Origin: SLRI01 sp964460465
GTDB taxonomy: Bacteria; Pseudomonadota; Alphaproteobacteria; Geminicoccales; Geminicoccaceae
Reading direction: 5' to 3'
Assembly (NCBI GenBank): GCA_964460465.1
Contig: CAYWSB010000003.1
Location: forward strand, 60,122-124,121
DNA length: 64,000 nucleotides
Positions 35,700 through 43,720 of the stretch are shown piece after piece; position 1 is the first letter of the stretch; every line of letters begins with the position of its first letter. The notes under the pieces were generated by a model, which saw only the letters and a program-made list of their open reading frames with translations, ran no database searches and was not told where the DNA came from. The position numbers were made by a program, and so were the translations under genes.

Positions 35700-37316
35700 T
35701 CAGAGGCGCCCCTGGTAGGCGTCGGCGGCGATCGGGCAGGCGATCAGCGTGAAGCGGTCGGCGGCGAGCGCCGCCTCGAGCGCTGCGGCCAAGGCCGCGC
35801 GGTCGCCGGCCACCACGCCGTGGCCGCCCAGGCTCCGGGCCAGCCTCACCGCATCGAAGCCGCCGACGCCGACGCCGCACCGGGCGAGCTGCCGTTCCTG
35901 CTGCTTGAGGTCGATGAGCGCCAGCGACCGGTCGACGAAGCAGATGACGACGATCGGCAGGCCGAGCTCGGCGGCGGTGGCGAGCTCGCCCAGCACCATC
36001 AAGAGCCCGCCGTCGCCGGTAAAAGCGACCACCGGCCGGTCTGGCTCGGCCAGCTTCGCCCCGATGGCGAAGGGCAGGCCGCAGCCCATGGTGCAGAGCC
36101 CGTTCGACTGCAGGAGCTGCCGCGGCTCGCCGGCGTGCCAGACCTGGCTCAGGAGGATGCGGTGCGCGCCGACGTCGGCCGCGGCCACGGTCTCGCGCGG
36201 CAGCACCGCGCGGGCGACATCCACCACCGCCCCCGGGCCCCACGCCTCGTCCGGCAGGAAGGCGCCGCGTATACGGTCGCGCGCCCGGGCGACCTCGGCG
36301 GCCGTCCAGGTCGAGGTCGCCGCCGCCCCGGCGCCGAGGGCATCGAGGCCCGCCCCGATCGAGCAGACGAAGCTGAGCGTCGCCTGGTGCAGATAGTGGT
36401 CGTTGGCGACGGTCTCGAGCGCCACGACCCGCTTGGTCGCCGGGTCCCACGGATGCTGCCAGCTGCGGCGCATCTCGACGGCGTCGTAGCCGGCGAGCAC
36501 GATCAGATCGGCCGCCGCGACGATCGGCATCAAAAGGGCATCGGCGGCGGGCGAGAGGGCCGCCGCGGCCAGCGCCATCGGGTGATCCTCGGGCAGCAGC
36601 CCCTTGGCCTTGTAGGTCTGGACGACCGGCACCGCGTGCTGCTCGACGAACCGCCGCAGGGCCGGGCCGGCGTCGTCCTGGACCGCGTCGAAGCCGGCGA
36701 CGAGCAGCGGCTGCCGCGCCTCGGCGAGCCAGCGCCGCGCCTGCTCGAGGGCCGGGCCGGGCGCCGGGGCGGTGGGCTGCGCCGCGGCGCGACGAATGCC
36801 GGCCGGCGGCCGGGCGGTGGCGGCGGCGACCTCGATCGGGACGTCGATCAGCACCGGCCCCGGCCGCGGGTCGGACGCCAGGGCCAGCGCCTTCTCGGCG
36901 ATCAGGTCGGCCGCGGTCGCGGTGAGGGTGAAGGCGCCCTTGATCGCCGGCTCGAGGAGCCGAGCGTGGTCGATGAGCTGGTGGTTGTAGGTGAGCGCGT
37001 CGTCGGCGTCGACGGCACCCGCCAGCACGACGAGCGGCACCCGGTCGAGCCGGGCGTTGGCGACGACGTTGACGGCGTTGCTGACGCCCGGGCCGACCGT
37101 GGCGACCAGCACCGGCGGCGTCCCGGTTCGCTGCCAGACCGCCTCGGCCATGAAGCCCGCCGCCGTCTCGTGCTTGGTCGTGACGTAGCGGATGCCGGCC
37201 GCCGCCAGCGCATCCATCAGGGTCAGGACCTCGCCGCCCGGGATACCGAAGGCGAAGCGGCAGCCGGCCTCGGCGAGGCGGCGGGCGAGCTGGTCGGCGG
37301 CACGGGTTCCGGGCAT
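35700..37316 (-). CDS. Thiamine pyrophosphate enzyme, acetolactate-synthase-like
   Basis: The 538-residue protein has the three TPP-enzyme domains. The N-terminal part has the catalytic Glu in VTTKHETAAGFMAEAVWQRT and the FGIPGGEV start. The C-terminal TPP site is VAFTGDGGLLMVLGELATAA, a GDG...N-type motif in which the Asn is replaced by a less usual run. It is close to the acetolactate synthase large-subunit family, but no regulatory small subunit (ilvH) is adjacent. Other options in this family are glyoxylate carboligase, sulfoacetaldehyde acetyltransferase and oxalyl-CoA decarboxylase. It converges with the bactofilin-lipoprotein operon. The ATG at 37316 has a weak ribosome site. Confidence 0.84.
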   Translation of the reverse strand: MPGTRAADQLARRLAEAGCRFAFGIPGGEVLTLMDALAAAGIRYVTTKHETAAGFMAEAVWQRTGTPPVLVATVGPGVSNAVNVVANARLDRVPLVVLAGAVDADDALTYNHQLIDHARLLEPAIKGAFTLTATAADLIAEKALALASDPRPGPVLIDVPIEVAAATARPPAGIRRAAAQPTAPAPGPALEQARRWLAEARQPLLVAGFDAVQDDAGPALRRFVEQHAVPVVQTYKAKGLLPEDHPMALAAAALSPAADALLMPIVAAADLIVLAGYDAVEMRRSWQHPWDPATKRVVALETVANDHYLHQATLSFVCSIGAGLDALGAGAAATSTWTAAEVARARDRIRGAFLPDEAWGPGAVVDVARAVLPRETVAAADVGAHRILLSQVWHAGEPRQLLQSNGLCTMGCGLPFAIGAKLAEPDRPVVAFTGDGGLLMVLGELATAAELGLPIVVICFVDRSLALIDLKQQERQLARCGVGVGGFDAVRLARSLGGHGVVAGDRAALAAALEAALAADRFTLIACPIAADAYQGRL

Positions 37317-37381
37317 GGCGGGCGGGCTCTGGCGCGATGGCGGGGCAGGGCGTGCAGCGCTCGCACGCGCTGCCGCCAGCG

Positions 37382-38512
37382 TCAAGCCGTTCCGCCCAGC
37401 CGGTGGGCGAGGCAGAAGTCGAGGATCGCCCGGCTTGCGTCCGGCCCCCGGGGATCGGTGTGGCTGCCGGCGGGATCGCCGCCGGACCAGGCGTGGCCGA
37501 GGCCCTGGACGCGCCAGTCCTCGACCAGCGCGACCCCGTCCGCCGTCCGGTGGCGGGTCCGGCGATAGGTGTGGCCGCCGGGCACCTGGCCGTCCTCGAC
37601 GCTCGCCGTCAGCGGTGGGGCCACGGCGAGGGCCTGCGCCAGCACCGAGTCGGCATTGCCCGGATGCACGGTCCGGTCGTGCTCGCCGTGCACGACGATG
37701 GTCGGCACGAAGCGTCCCGGTGCCCGCCCGGCAGCCGCCCCGCGCATCGCCGCCAGCGCCGACGGCACGTCGTGCGCCGACCGGTGCGCCAGACCCGAAT
37801 GCACGCCCAGCGCGGCGTAGAGGTCGGGATAGGCGGCGGCCATCACGGCGGCCTTCGCACCGCCGGCCGAGAGCCCGGCGACATAGACCTGGGCCGGATC
37901 GGCGGCGTGGCGGTGGACGACCTCGCGGGTGATGCCGGCGATCAGCGACGGCTCGCCCTGCTCGCGCTCCTGGTCGGTCGGCTGGAACCAGTTCCAGCAG
38001 CGCTGCGGGTTGGCGCTCTGCACCTGCCCCGGATAGACGACGAGCAGGCCCGCCGCCTCGGCCAGGCGGTTCATGCCGGTGCCGCGCGCGAAATCGTCCG
38101 GCGACTGGGTGCAGCCGTGCAGCATCACCAGGAGCGGCATCCCGCGGGACGGCCGAGCTGCCGGCACGTAGAGCTTGTAGGGCCGGCGCCCGAACGGGTT
38201 GGCGTAGGCGCCGTCCAGCCATCGGCCGGGCAGGTCCCGGTCGGTCCCGCGCCGACGACCGGCCGGGGCGGGGCGCCGCGCGTGGCGTCGGGCGGCGGTT
38301 GCGCGGGGCGCTTCGTGCCGCGCGGCGGCCGCCGGCTCGGGGGGCGGGGCGGGCTCGGGCGAGAGATCGAGGGTCGGTCCAGACCAGTCGTCCGCTGTCG
38401 GCGCAACTGTCGCCGTCGACGATGCTGCCGGCCCGCGCGCGAGCAGGCGCTGGATCAGCGCCGTGGCCTCGGCGAGGCGGCCGGCCCGGGTCAGACGCGT
38501 GGCGTCGGCCAT
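37382..38512 (-). CDS. PHB depolymerase family esterase
   Basis: The 376-residue protein starts MADATRLTRAGRLAEATALI, the N-terminal signature of the extracellular-type short-chain PHA depolymerase group in alphaproteobacteria. A Pro/Ala/Arg-rich linker (about residues 45-100) follows. The alpha/beta hydrolase domain then shows LLVMLHGCTQSPDDFARGTG (oxyanion region) and nucleophile VAGLSAGGAKAAVMAA. The Asp is in HGEHDRTVHP and the His in LGHAWSGG. It would hydrolyse poly-3-hydroxybutyrate or related esters. A GTG at 38536 could be an earlier start. The CopG gene lies 50 bases upstream on the same strand. A PHA synthase is at 52793-54589, supporting a PHB life style. Confidence 0.88.
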   Translation of the reverse strand: MADATRLTRAGRLAEATALIQRLLARGPAASSTATVAPTADDWSGPTLDLSPEPAPPPEPAAAARHEAPRATAARRHARRPAPAGRRRGTDRDLPGRWLDGAYANPFGRRPYKLYVPAARPSRGMPLLVMLHGCTQSPDDFARGTGMNRLAEAAGLLVVYPGQVQSANPQRCWNWFQPTDQEREQGEPSLIAGITREVVHRHAADPAQVYVAGLSAGGAKAAVMAAAYPDLYAALGVHSGLAHRSAHDVPSALAAMRGAAAGRAPGRFVPTIVVHGEHDRTVHPGNADSVLAQALAVAPPLTASVEDGQVPGGHTYRRTRHRTADGVALVEDWRVQGLGHAWSGGDPAGSHTDPRGPDASRAILDFCLAHRLGGTA

Positions 38513-38562
38513 GCCGTCCTGATCGATGCGTGTCACGATGGGGCTCTTTCGGTTGCGGTTGC

Positions 38563-38982
38563 TCAGCGGAGGCGGTCGCGCAGGGCTTCCTTCACCGCCG
38601 GGCTGGCCACGAGGGCGCCCAGGACGGTGATCGAGGCGATGGCGGCGCGGGCCAGCTCGGGGGTGACGTCGTCGGCGATGGTCGCGAGGCCGAGGACCCG
38701 GATCTCCAGCATCTCGCCGGCATCCCGGGCGGCCTCGAGCGTCGCCCGGTCGAAGTGGCGCAGGCCGAGGTCCAGCCCCTGCCGCCGGGTCGAGCGCTGC
38801 AGCACCTCGGCATGGCGGTCGAGCTGGTTGCGGATCGCTGTCCTGATGAAGTCGCTGCGATTGGCATAGAAGCCCTCCTGGACCAGGAGGTCGACGTGGC
38901 CGAGGTCGACATAGCCCAAATTGAGCGTGAGCTTCTCGCTTTCGCCCCCCTTGCCGCGCCGCGTCGAGCCGCCTTCGACCAT
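38563..38982 (-). CDS. CopG-family (ribbon-helix-helix) regulator
   Basis: The 139-residue protein has a basic N-terminal segment, then the ribbon-helix-helix pattern KLTLNLGYVDLGHVDLLVQE, GFYANRSDFIRTAIRNQLDR, a classic NikR/CopG DNA-binding start. The C-terminal part (RQGLDLGLRHFDRATLEAAR, MLEIRVLGLATIADDVTPEL) is a separate domain of unknown fold. The start ATG 38982 has AGGGA upstream. It sits just before the PHB depolymerase gene and may regulate it or itself; this pairing recurs in alphaproteobacteria. The motif it binds is unknown. Confidence 0.8.
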   Translation of the reverse strand: MVEGGSTRRGKGGESEKLTLNLGYVDLGHVDLLVQEGFYANRSDFIRTAIRNQLDRHAEVLQRSTRRQGLDLGLRHFDRATLEAARDAGEMLEIRVLGLATIADDVTPELARAAIASITVLGALVASPAVKEALRDRLR

Positions 38983-39141
38983 CTGCAGAACATCCCTGTG
39001 CCATCCACATGGATGGTCATACGGGACCGCGCCCGGTCGCGCAAGGCGCCGGCGTGCCGCGGGTCGGACCCGCCGACTTGCGGCGCCGGCGCGTTTCGAC
39101 GATCCTCCGCGACGAGCCCGCAGCCCACAGAAAGTGCCACA

Positions 39142-40065
39142 ATGACCCGCCCGCCGCTGTTCCTCGACTGCCCGCCCTTTCTCGACGAGCTGCGGCGGAG
39201 CCTGTTCGCCGACCGGGTGCCCGATCTCGAGGTGCATGTCGGCGATCCGGACCCGGCGAACCGGGCCCGCCTCCTCGCGGGCCGGGCCATCGTCATGAAC
39301 GACCACACGCAGTTCAGCGCCGACCTCATGGCCGGCTGCCCCGAGCTGAAGGCCATCGTCTTTCTTGGCACGGGCTCGGCCAGCTACATCGATCTCGACG
39401 CCGCGGCCGAGCTCGGCATCCGGGTCAGGAACTACAAGGGCTACGGCGACCGCAGCGTCGCCGAGCACGCGATTGCGCTGACCTTCGCCGGCGCCCGCAA
39501 GATCGCCGCGATGGACGCGGCCGTGCGCCGGGGCCGCTTCGAGCCGCAGGACGGCTTCGAGCTCTTGGGCAAGTCCATGGGCGTGATCGGCACCGGCGGC
39601 ATCGGCTCGGAGGTCGTGCGTCTCGCCGCCGCGCTGGGCATGAAGGTCCTGGCCTGGAACAGGAGCGGCGTCGATCCGGCCCTGCCGGCCGAGGCGGTCG
39701 AGCTCGACGACCTTCTGGCGCGCGCCGACGTCGTCTCCCTGCATCTGACGCTGGGCGAGGCCACCCGCGGCTTCCTCGGCAAGCGGCACCTCGCCCGGAT
39801 GAGGCCCGGGGCGATGTTCGTCAACACGGCGCGAGGGGCGATCGTCGACGAGCCGGCGCTGGTCGACGCCCTGCGCTCGGGCCATCTCGGCCACGCCGCC
39901 CTCGACGTCTTCGCCGAGGAGCCGCTGCCGGCCGACCACCCCTTCACGACGATGCCGAACGTCACGCTCACCGCGCACGCCGGCTTCATGACGAGGGAGG
40001 CGTCGATCAACCTGCTGCGGATGGCGCTCGACCTCGTCGACGAGGAGCGGGCGCGGCTGGGCTGA
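39142..40065 (+). CDS. 2-hydroxyacid dehydrogenase (D-isomer specific), hydroxypyruvate/glyoxylate reductase type
   Basis: The 307-residue protein has the family layout. The NAD site is SMGVIGTGGIGSEVVRLAAA. The catalytic Arg is in FVNTARGAIVDEPALVDALR, the Glu in ALDVFAEEPLPADHPF, and the His in VTLTAHAGFMTREAS, with His-Ala in place of the usual His-x-x-Gly. It would reduce or oxidise a 2-oxoacid such as hydroxypyruvate or glyoxylate. ATG 39142 is used. The divergent CopG gene begins 159 bases away. Confidence 0.88.
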   Translation: MTRPPLFLDCPPFLDELRRSLFADRVPDLEVHVGDPDPANRARLLAGRAIVMNDHTQFSADLMAGCPELKAIVFLGTGSASYIDLDAAAELGIRVRNYKGYGDRSVAEHAIALTFAGARKIAAMDAAVRRGRFEPQDGFELLGKSMGVIGTGGIGSEVVRLAAALGMKVLAWNRSGVDPALPAEAVELDDLLARADVVSLHLTLGEATRGFLGKRHLARMRPGAMFVNTARGAIVDEPALVDALRSGHLGHAALDVFAEEPLPADHPFTTMPNVTLTAHAGFMTREASINLLRMALDLVDEERARLG

Positions 40066-40083
40066 CCGGCGGAGGTCTGCCGG

Positions 40084-41031
40084 TCAGGCCTGCCAGCCGT
40101 GGTTGCCGTCGGTGGCCGCACGGGGCAGGAGCGAGCGGACCAGCATCTCGTACTTGACCCGGACGGTGCTGGCGTTGCGGAAGAAGGCGATCAGCTCGCG
40201 CCAGGGGCCGTCGATGCGCTTGAGGCCGGTGAGGCTCGCCACCACCGTGCCGATGTCGCTGCGGCCGTCGAGCACCAGGAGGCCGCCCACCAGCAGGATG
40301 CCGAAGATGCCGACGGCGCTGATCGCCTGGAGGGCGAGCTTGGAGGAGAGCTTGAGGACGAAGATCCGCTTGCGAGTCTCGTAGACGCTCTTGAAGTCGT
40401 CGTTGACCGCCTGGTCGATCGCCAGGAGGTCGGCCTCCGAGATGCGGTCGGAGGCGCGCCTGAGGGCGAGGACGCGCTCGCGCACCCGCTCGTTGATCCG
40501 CGCCTGCAGCGCCTTGACGATGACCGCCTGCGGCACGACCACGGCCAGCACCAGGAGGCCCAGCCAGGGCTGCTGCACGACGATGAAGGTGATGACGCTG
40601 GCGAGTGTGCCGAGCTGCACCAGCGGCGTGGCGATGGCGCTGCCGGCGAAGGCGCCGACCATCTCGGCCTCGGCCGAGAGCTTGGTCACCAGCGTGCCGC
40701 GGGTCGGCAGGTCCGCGGCACCGGCGACCGTGTCGTGCACGAGATTGGCGTAGAGGCGCTTGCGGATCAGGAGGACGACCCGCTCGCCGACGGCGGAGAT
40801 GCCCAGCCTGAGCAGGAACTTGAGCCCGGCGCTGACCAGGACCACGGCGAGGAAGCCGAGGCACAGCCAGACGATCATCGCCGGGTCGGCAGCCTCGACC
40901 AGGCCGTTGATCACCAGCTGCTGGAACTTCAAGGGTGCGGCCGCGAGCGCCGCCACCAGCCCGGCGAGCGCGATCAGCAGGAGCTGCCGGCGGCCGGTGA
41001 TGCGCCAGATGGCACGGTAGAGCTCGCGCAC
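40084..41031 (-). CDS. ABC transporter membrane half without ATP-binding domain
   Basis: The 315-residue protein has six membrane helices in an ABC-exporter type 1 layout (AGLVAALAAAPLKFQQLVIN, RKRLYANLVHDTVAGAADL, the coupling-helix-like TRGTLVTKLSAEAEM, and long loops). It lacks Walker A, signature and Walker B motifs. In the usual half-transporter the ATPase follows at the C-terminus; here the protein ends soon after the last helix (VKYEMLVRSLLPRAATDGNH). It may pair with a separate ATPase elsewhere, or be a remnant. GTG 41031 follows GGAGGG by 8 bases. The next gene upstream, an EamA transporter, is on the same strand, 58 bases away. Confidence 0.8.
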   Translation of the reverse strand: MRELYRAIWRITGRRQLLLIALAGLVAALAAAPLKFQQLVINGLVEAADPAMIVWLCLGFLAVVLVSAGLKFLLRLGISAVGERVVLLIRKRLYANLVHDTVAGAADLPTRGTLVTKLSAEAEMVGAFAGSAIATPLVQLGTLASVITFIVVQQPWLGLLVLAVVVPQAVIVKALQARINERVRERVLALRRASDRISEADLLAIDQAVNDDFKSVYETRKRIFVLKLSSKLALQAISAVGIFGILLVGGLLVLDGRSDIGTVVASLTGLKRIDGPWRELIAFFRNASTVRVKYEMLVRSLLPRAATDGNHGWQA

Positions 41032-41089
41032 GCGTGATCCCTCCGGGATTGGCCTCGATGACTGGCGGATCGCCGCGGCCGGCGCAAGG

Positions 41090-41929
41090 TCAGGCGCGGC
41101 TGAGCTGCAGGATGGCGACGCCGAGAACGACGAGACCCGCGGCGAGGATCCGCCGCCGCCCGAAGGGCTCGCCCAGGAGCAGCGTGCCGATGGCGGCGGC
41201 CAGGATCACGCTGGTCTCGCGCAGCGCCGAGACATAGGCGAGCGGGGCGATGCTCATCGCCCAGATGACGAGGCCGTAGGCCACGACCGACATCATCCCG
41301 CCGCCGATCGCCGGCTTCCAGGCCCGGGCCAAGGTCGTCCTAAGGCCCCCCGTGCCCCGGTGCAGAAGGACGAGGACCGCGAACGGCCAGCCGTCCAGGA
41401 GGAAGAGCCAGGCGATGTAGCCGAGCACGTCGCCCGAGGCCCGCCCGCCCATGCCGTCGCACACGGTGTAGGCGGCGATCGCCGTGCCGGTGCCGAGTGC
41501 GAGCAGGAACGGCCGGCGGCTCGTCGGCCCGCGCCCGGCCACGACCCAGATGCCGACACAGACGAGCCCGATCGCCAGCGTGCCGGCGAGGCTGAGGACC
41601 TCGCCCGCCACCAGCAGGCCACCCAGCGCCACCAGGGGCGGGGCGACGCCGCGGGCGACCGGGTAGACGTGGCTGAGATCGCCCACCCGGTAGCCCGCGG
41701 CGAGAAAGAGATAGTAGACGAGATGGGTGGCGACCGAGCCCAGGAGCCACGGCCACGCCTCGGCCGCCGGCACGGCGACGAAGGGCAGGAGCGGCAAGAC
41801 GACGACGCTGTGGGTCAGGTTGACGATGGCGAGTCGGAGATAGGGGTCGCCGCCGGACTTGACGAGCGCGTTCCAGCTCGCATGCAGGACCGCCGCCAGC
41901 AGCACCACGGCAAGGACGAGAGGGCTCAA
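41090..41929 (-). CDS. EamA/DMT family transporter
   Basis: The 279-residue protein has ten membrane helices in two EamA repeats. It starts MSPLVLAVVLLAAVLHASWN; the AxWN element is typical of the first helix in this group. Later helices end with APLAYVSALRETSVILAAAI, with the second-repeat motif. Such proteins export small metabolites or amino acids; the substrate is unknown. The start is TTG 41929 with a weak ribosome site, so it could begin slightly later. It is probably co-transcribed with the ABC membrane half. Confidence 0.83.
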   Translation of the reverse strand: MSPLVLAVVLLAAVLHASWNALVKSGGDPYLRLAIVNLTHSVVVLPLLPFVAVPAAEAWPWLLGSVATHLVYYLFLAAGYRVGDLSHVYPVARGVAPPLVALGGLLVAGEVLSLAGTLAIGLVCVGIWVVAGRGPTSRRPFLLALGTGTAIAAYTVCDGMGGRASGDVLGYIAWLFLLDGWPFAVLVLLHRGTGGLRTTLARAWKPAIGGGMMSVVAYGLVIWAMSIAPLAYVSALRETSVILAAAIGTLLLGEPFGRRRILAAGLVVLGVAILQLSRA

Positions 41930-42028
41930 GCGGCGAGGTCCGAACGAAGGCTTGTTGACGACAGCTGCGTGAAAGCCTCATGCGCCGCGGCGCCAGCAGG
42001 CGTCAAGACGGTTGGCCGAAACGCGAAT

Positions 42029-42048
42029 CGCCCGGCCGAGGCCGGGCG
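42029..42048 (-). terminator. Hairpin after the DEAD-box helicase gene
   Basis: CGCCCGGCC at 42029-42037 pairs perfectly with 42040-42048. Read on the minus strand it follows the helicase stop by about 25 bases and is followed by ATTCGCGTTT, a short T run. It fits an intrinsic terminator of moderate strength. Confidence 0.5.
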
Positions 42049-42073
42049 TCCCTGGTTCGCGGCTGCCGCCGGT

Positions 42074-43369
42074 TCAGGCGGCCTGCCGGGCCGGTCGGCG
42101 GCGTTGCCGCTGCTGCGGCCGGCCGCCTTGCGGCTGGTCACCGTGGGGGCGGGCACCCTGGGCTCGGGCACCCTGCGGACGGCCGGGCCGCCGGCCGGGC
42201 TGGCGGTCCTCCCGCGCCGACGCCGACTCGGGGCTGCCGGGGCGCCGCCGATCGATGATCGGCAGGGTCTGGCGGGTCAGCCGCTCGATGTCGCGCAGGG
42301 CCCGGCGCTCGTCGGCGCTGCAGAAGGCAATCGCGATGCCCTCGGCCCCGGCGCGGGCGGTCCGACCGATCCGGTGGACATAGGCCTCGGGCACGTCCGG
42401 CAGCTCGAAATTGACGACGTGGCTGACCGCGTCGACGTCGATGCCGCGCGCCGCGATGTCGGTCGCGACCAGGACGCGGGTGCGCCCGGCCTTGAAGGCG
42501 GCGAGCGCCCGCTCGCGCTGCGGCTGCGACTTGTTGCCGTGGATCGCGGCGGCCGAGATGCCGGCGGTCTCGAGATGCCGGGTCACCTTGTCCGCCCCGT
42601 GCTTGGTGCGGGTGAAGACCAGGGTGCGGTCGAAGCCGGGCCGGCCCAGGAGCTCGACCAGGAGGCCGCGCTTGTCGGCGGCGTCGACCAGGTAGACCGA
42701 CTGGTCGACCCGCTCGGCCGTGGTGGCGACGGGGGCGACGCTGACCTCGACCGGGTCGGTGAGCATGTCGCGGGCCAGGGCACCGATGTCCTTCGGCATG
42801 GTGGCCGAGAAGAAGAGCGTCTGGCGGCTCCGCGGCAGCTTGGCGAGGATGCGCCGGATGGGCACGAGAAAGCCGAGGTCGAGCATGTGGTCGGCCTCGT
42901 CGAGGACGACGATCTCGGTCCGGTCGAGCCGGAGCGTGCCGCCCTCGAGGTGGTCGATGAGGCGGCCCGGGGTGGCGACAAGCACGTCGACACCGCGCGC
43001 CAATGCTCTCACCTGCGGGTTGTGCTTGACGCCGCCGACGACGACCGCGACCGACGGGCGGAGATGCCGGCCATAGGCCTCGAACGAGGCCGCGATCTGC
43101 GCCGCGAGCTCGCGGGTGGGTGCCAGGACCAGGACCCGGGCCGACTTCGGCTGGAGCGGCTTCTTCTCGGTCACGAAGAGCCGGTGCAGGATCGGCAGCG
43201 CGAAGGCCGCGGTCTTGCCGGTGCCGGTCTGGGCGATGCCGAGCAGGTCGCGGCCGGCCATGACGGGGGCGATGGCCTTGGTCTGGATGGGGGTGGGGGT
43301 GGTGTAGCCCTCGGTCGCGAGGGCGCGGAGCAGGGATTCGGCGAGGCCGAAATCGGCGAACGTGGTCAA
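42074..43369 (-). CDS. DEAD-box RNA helicase, RhlE-like
   Basis: The 431-residue protein has the DEAD-box core: Q motif YTTPTPIQTKAI, motif I AQTGTGKTAAFALP, motif Ia PTRELAAQ, motif II VLDEADHMLD, motif III SAT, and motif VI HRIGRTARAG. The C-terminal tail is Arg/Gly/Gln-rich (RQPGRRPGRPQGARAQGARP and beyond), an RNA-binding tail typical of RhlE. RhlE-type helicases remodel RNA in ribosome assembly and cold response. TTG 43369 is preferred as start because GGACCT in AAGGACC gives a ribosome site 7 bases upstream; an upstream TTG at 43399 is less well supported. Confidence 0.92.
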   Translation of the reverse strand: MTTFADFGLAESLLRALATEGYTTPTPIQTKAIAPVMAGRDLLGIAQTGTGKTAAFALPILHRLFVTEKKPLQPKSARVLVLAPTRELAAQIAASFEAYGRHLRPSVAVVVGGVKHNPQVRALARGVDVLVATPGRLIDHLEGGTLRLDRTEIVVLDEADHMLDLGFLVPIRRILAKLPRSRQTLFFSATMPKDIGALARDMLTDPVEVSVAPVATTAERVDQSVYLVDAADKRGLLVELLGRPGFDRTLVFTRTKHGADKVTRHLETAGISAAAIHGNKSQPQRERALAAFKAGRTRVLVATDIAARGIDVDAVSHVVNFELPDVPEAYVHRIGRTARAGAEGIAIAFCSADERRALRDIERLTRQTLPIIDRRRPGSPESASAREDRQPGRRPGRPQGARAQGARPHGDQPQGGRPQQRQRRRPARQAA

Positions 43370-43633
43370 GAGAGGTCCTTCAGGGACGGCCGTCCGCAAC
43401 GCCTCGCGGGCGAGAATGCAACGGCTGGGATTGCAACGCGGCGCCCCGCGTATCTGGGCGGCCGAAGGGAATTATCAGGGGGCTCAACAGATAAGGTGCC
43501 GGCTCCTCACCGATGGCGAGGTGCACCCTTCACGCGGCTGGAGCCACAGGACCGGAATTCGGTGACGCCTTATGCGCAGACCGGTCGTTGAAAAGCAAGG
43601 GTTTTGCAACCGATGGGCGCATGGCTGCCATGC
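43370..43633. other. Intergenic stretch between the helicase and Fic genes, less GC-rich than the window
   Basis: No gene or RNA is recognised. Between 43450 and 43633 the sequence has A/T-rich patches (such as AATTATCAGG and TTGAAAAGCAAGGGTTTTG) unlike the surrounding chromosome. With the Fic gene it looks like an imported segment. No flanking direct repeat or integrase was found. Confidence 0.6.
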
Positions 43634-43714
43634 TATCCTTTCGCGGGACAGGCAGCTAAGAAAGGATATGGCTGGAAGCTTTTTTCAGCCTGGGGCTAAA
43701 GAAAGGATCCTTTC
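43634..43714 (+). promoter_or_regulatory. Four GAAAGGAT half-sites forming two inverted repeats before the Fic gene
   Basis: TATCCTTTC (43634-43642) and GAAAGGATA (43660-43668) are a perfect 9-bp inverted repeat, 17 bases apart. GAAAGGATCCTTTC (43701-43714) is a perfect 14-bp palindrome that ends six bases before the Fic ATG and overlaps its ribosome site. The first half-site overlaps an extended -10-like TGCTATCCT. The likely role is a repressor operator, probably for the winged-helix domain of the Fic protein itself (autoregulation), a layout known for Fic and toxin-antitoxin genes. This is inferred from the sequence. Confidence 0.7.
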
Positions 43715-43720
43715 GTAGCG

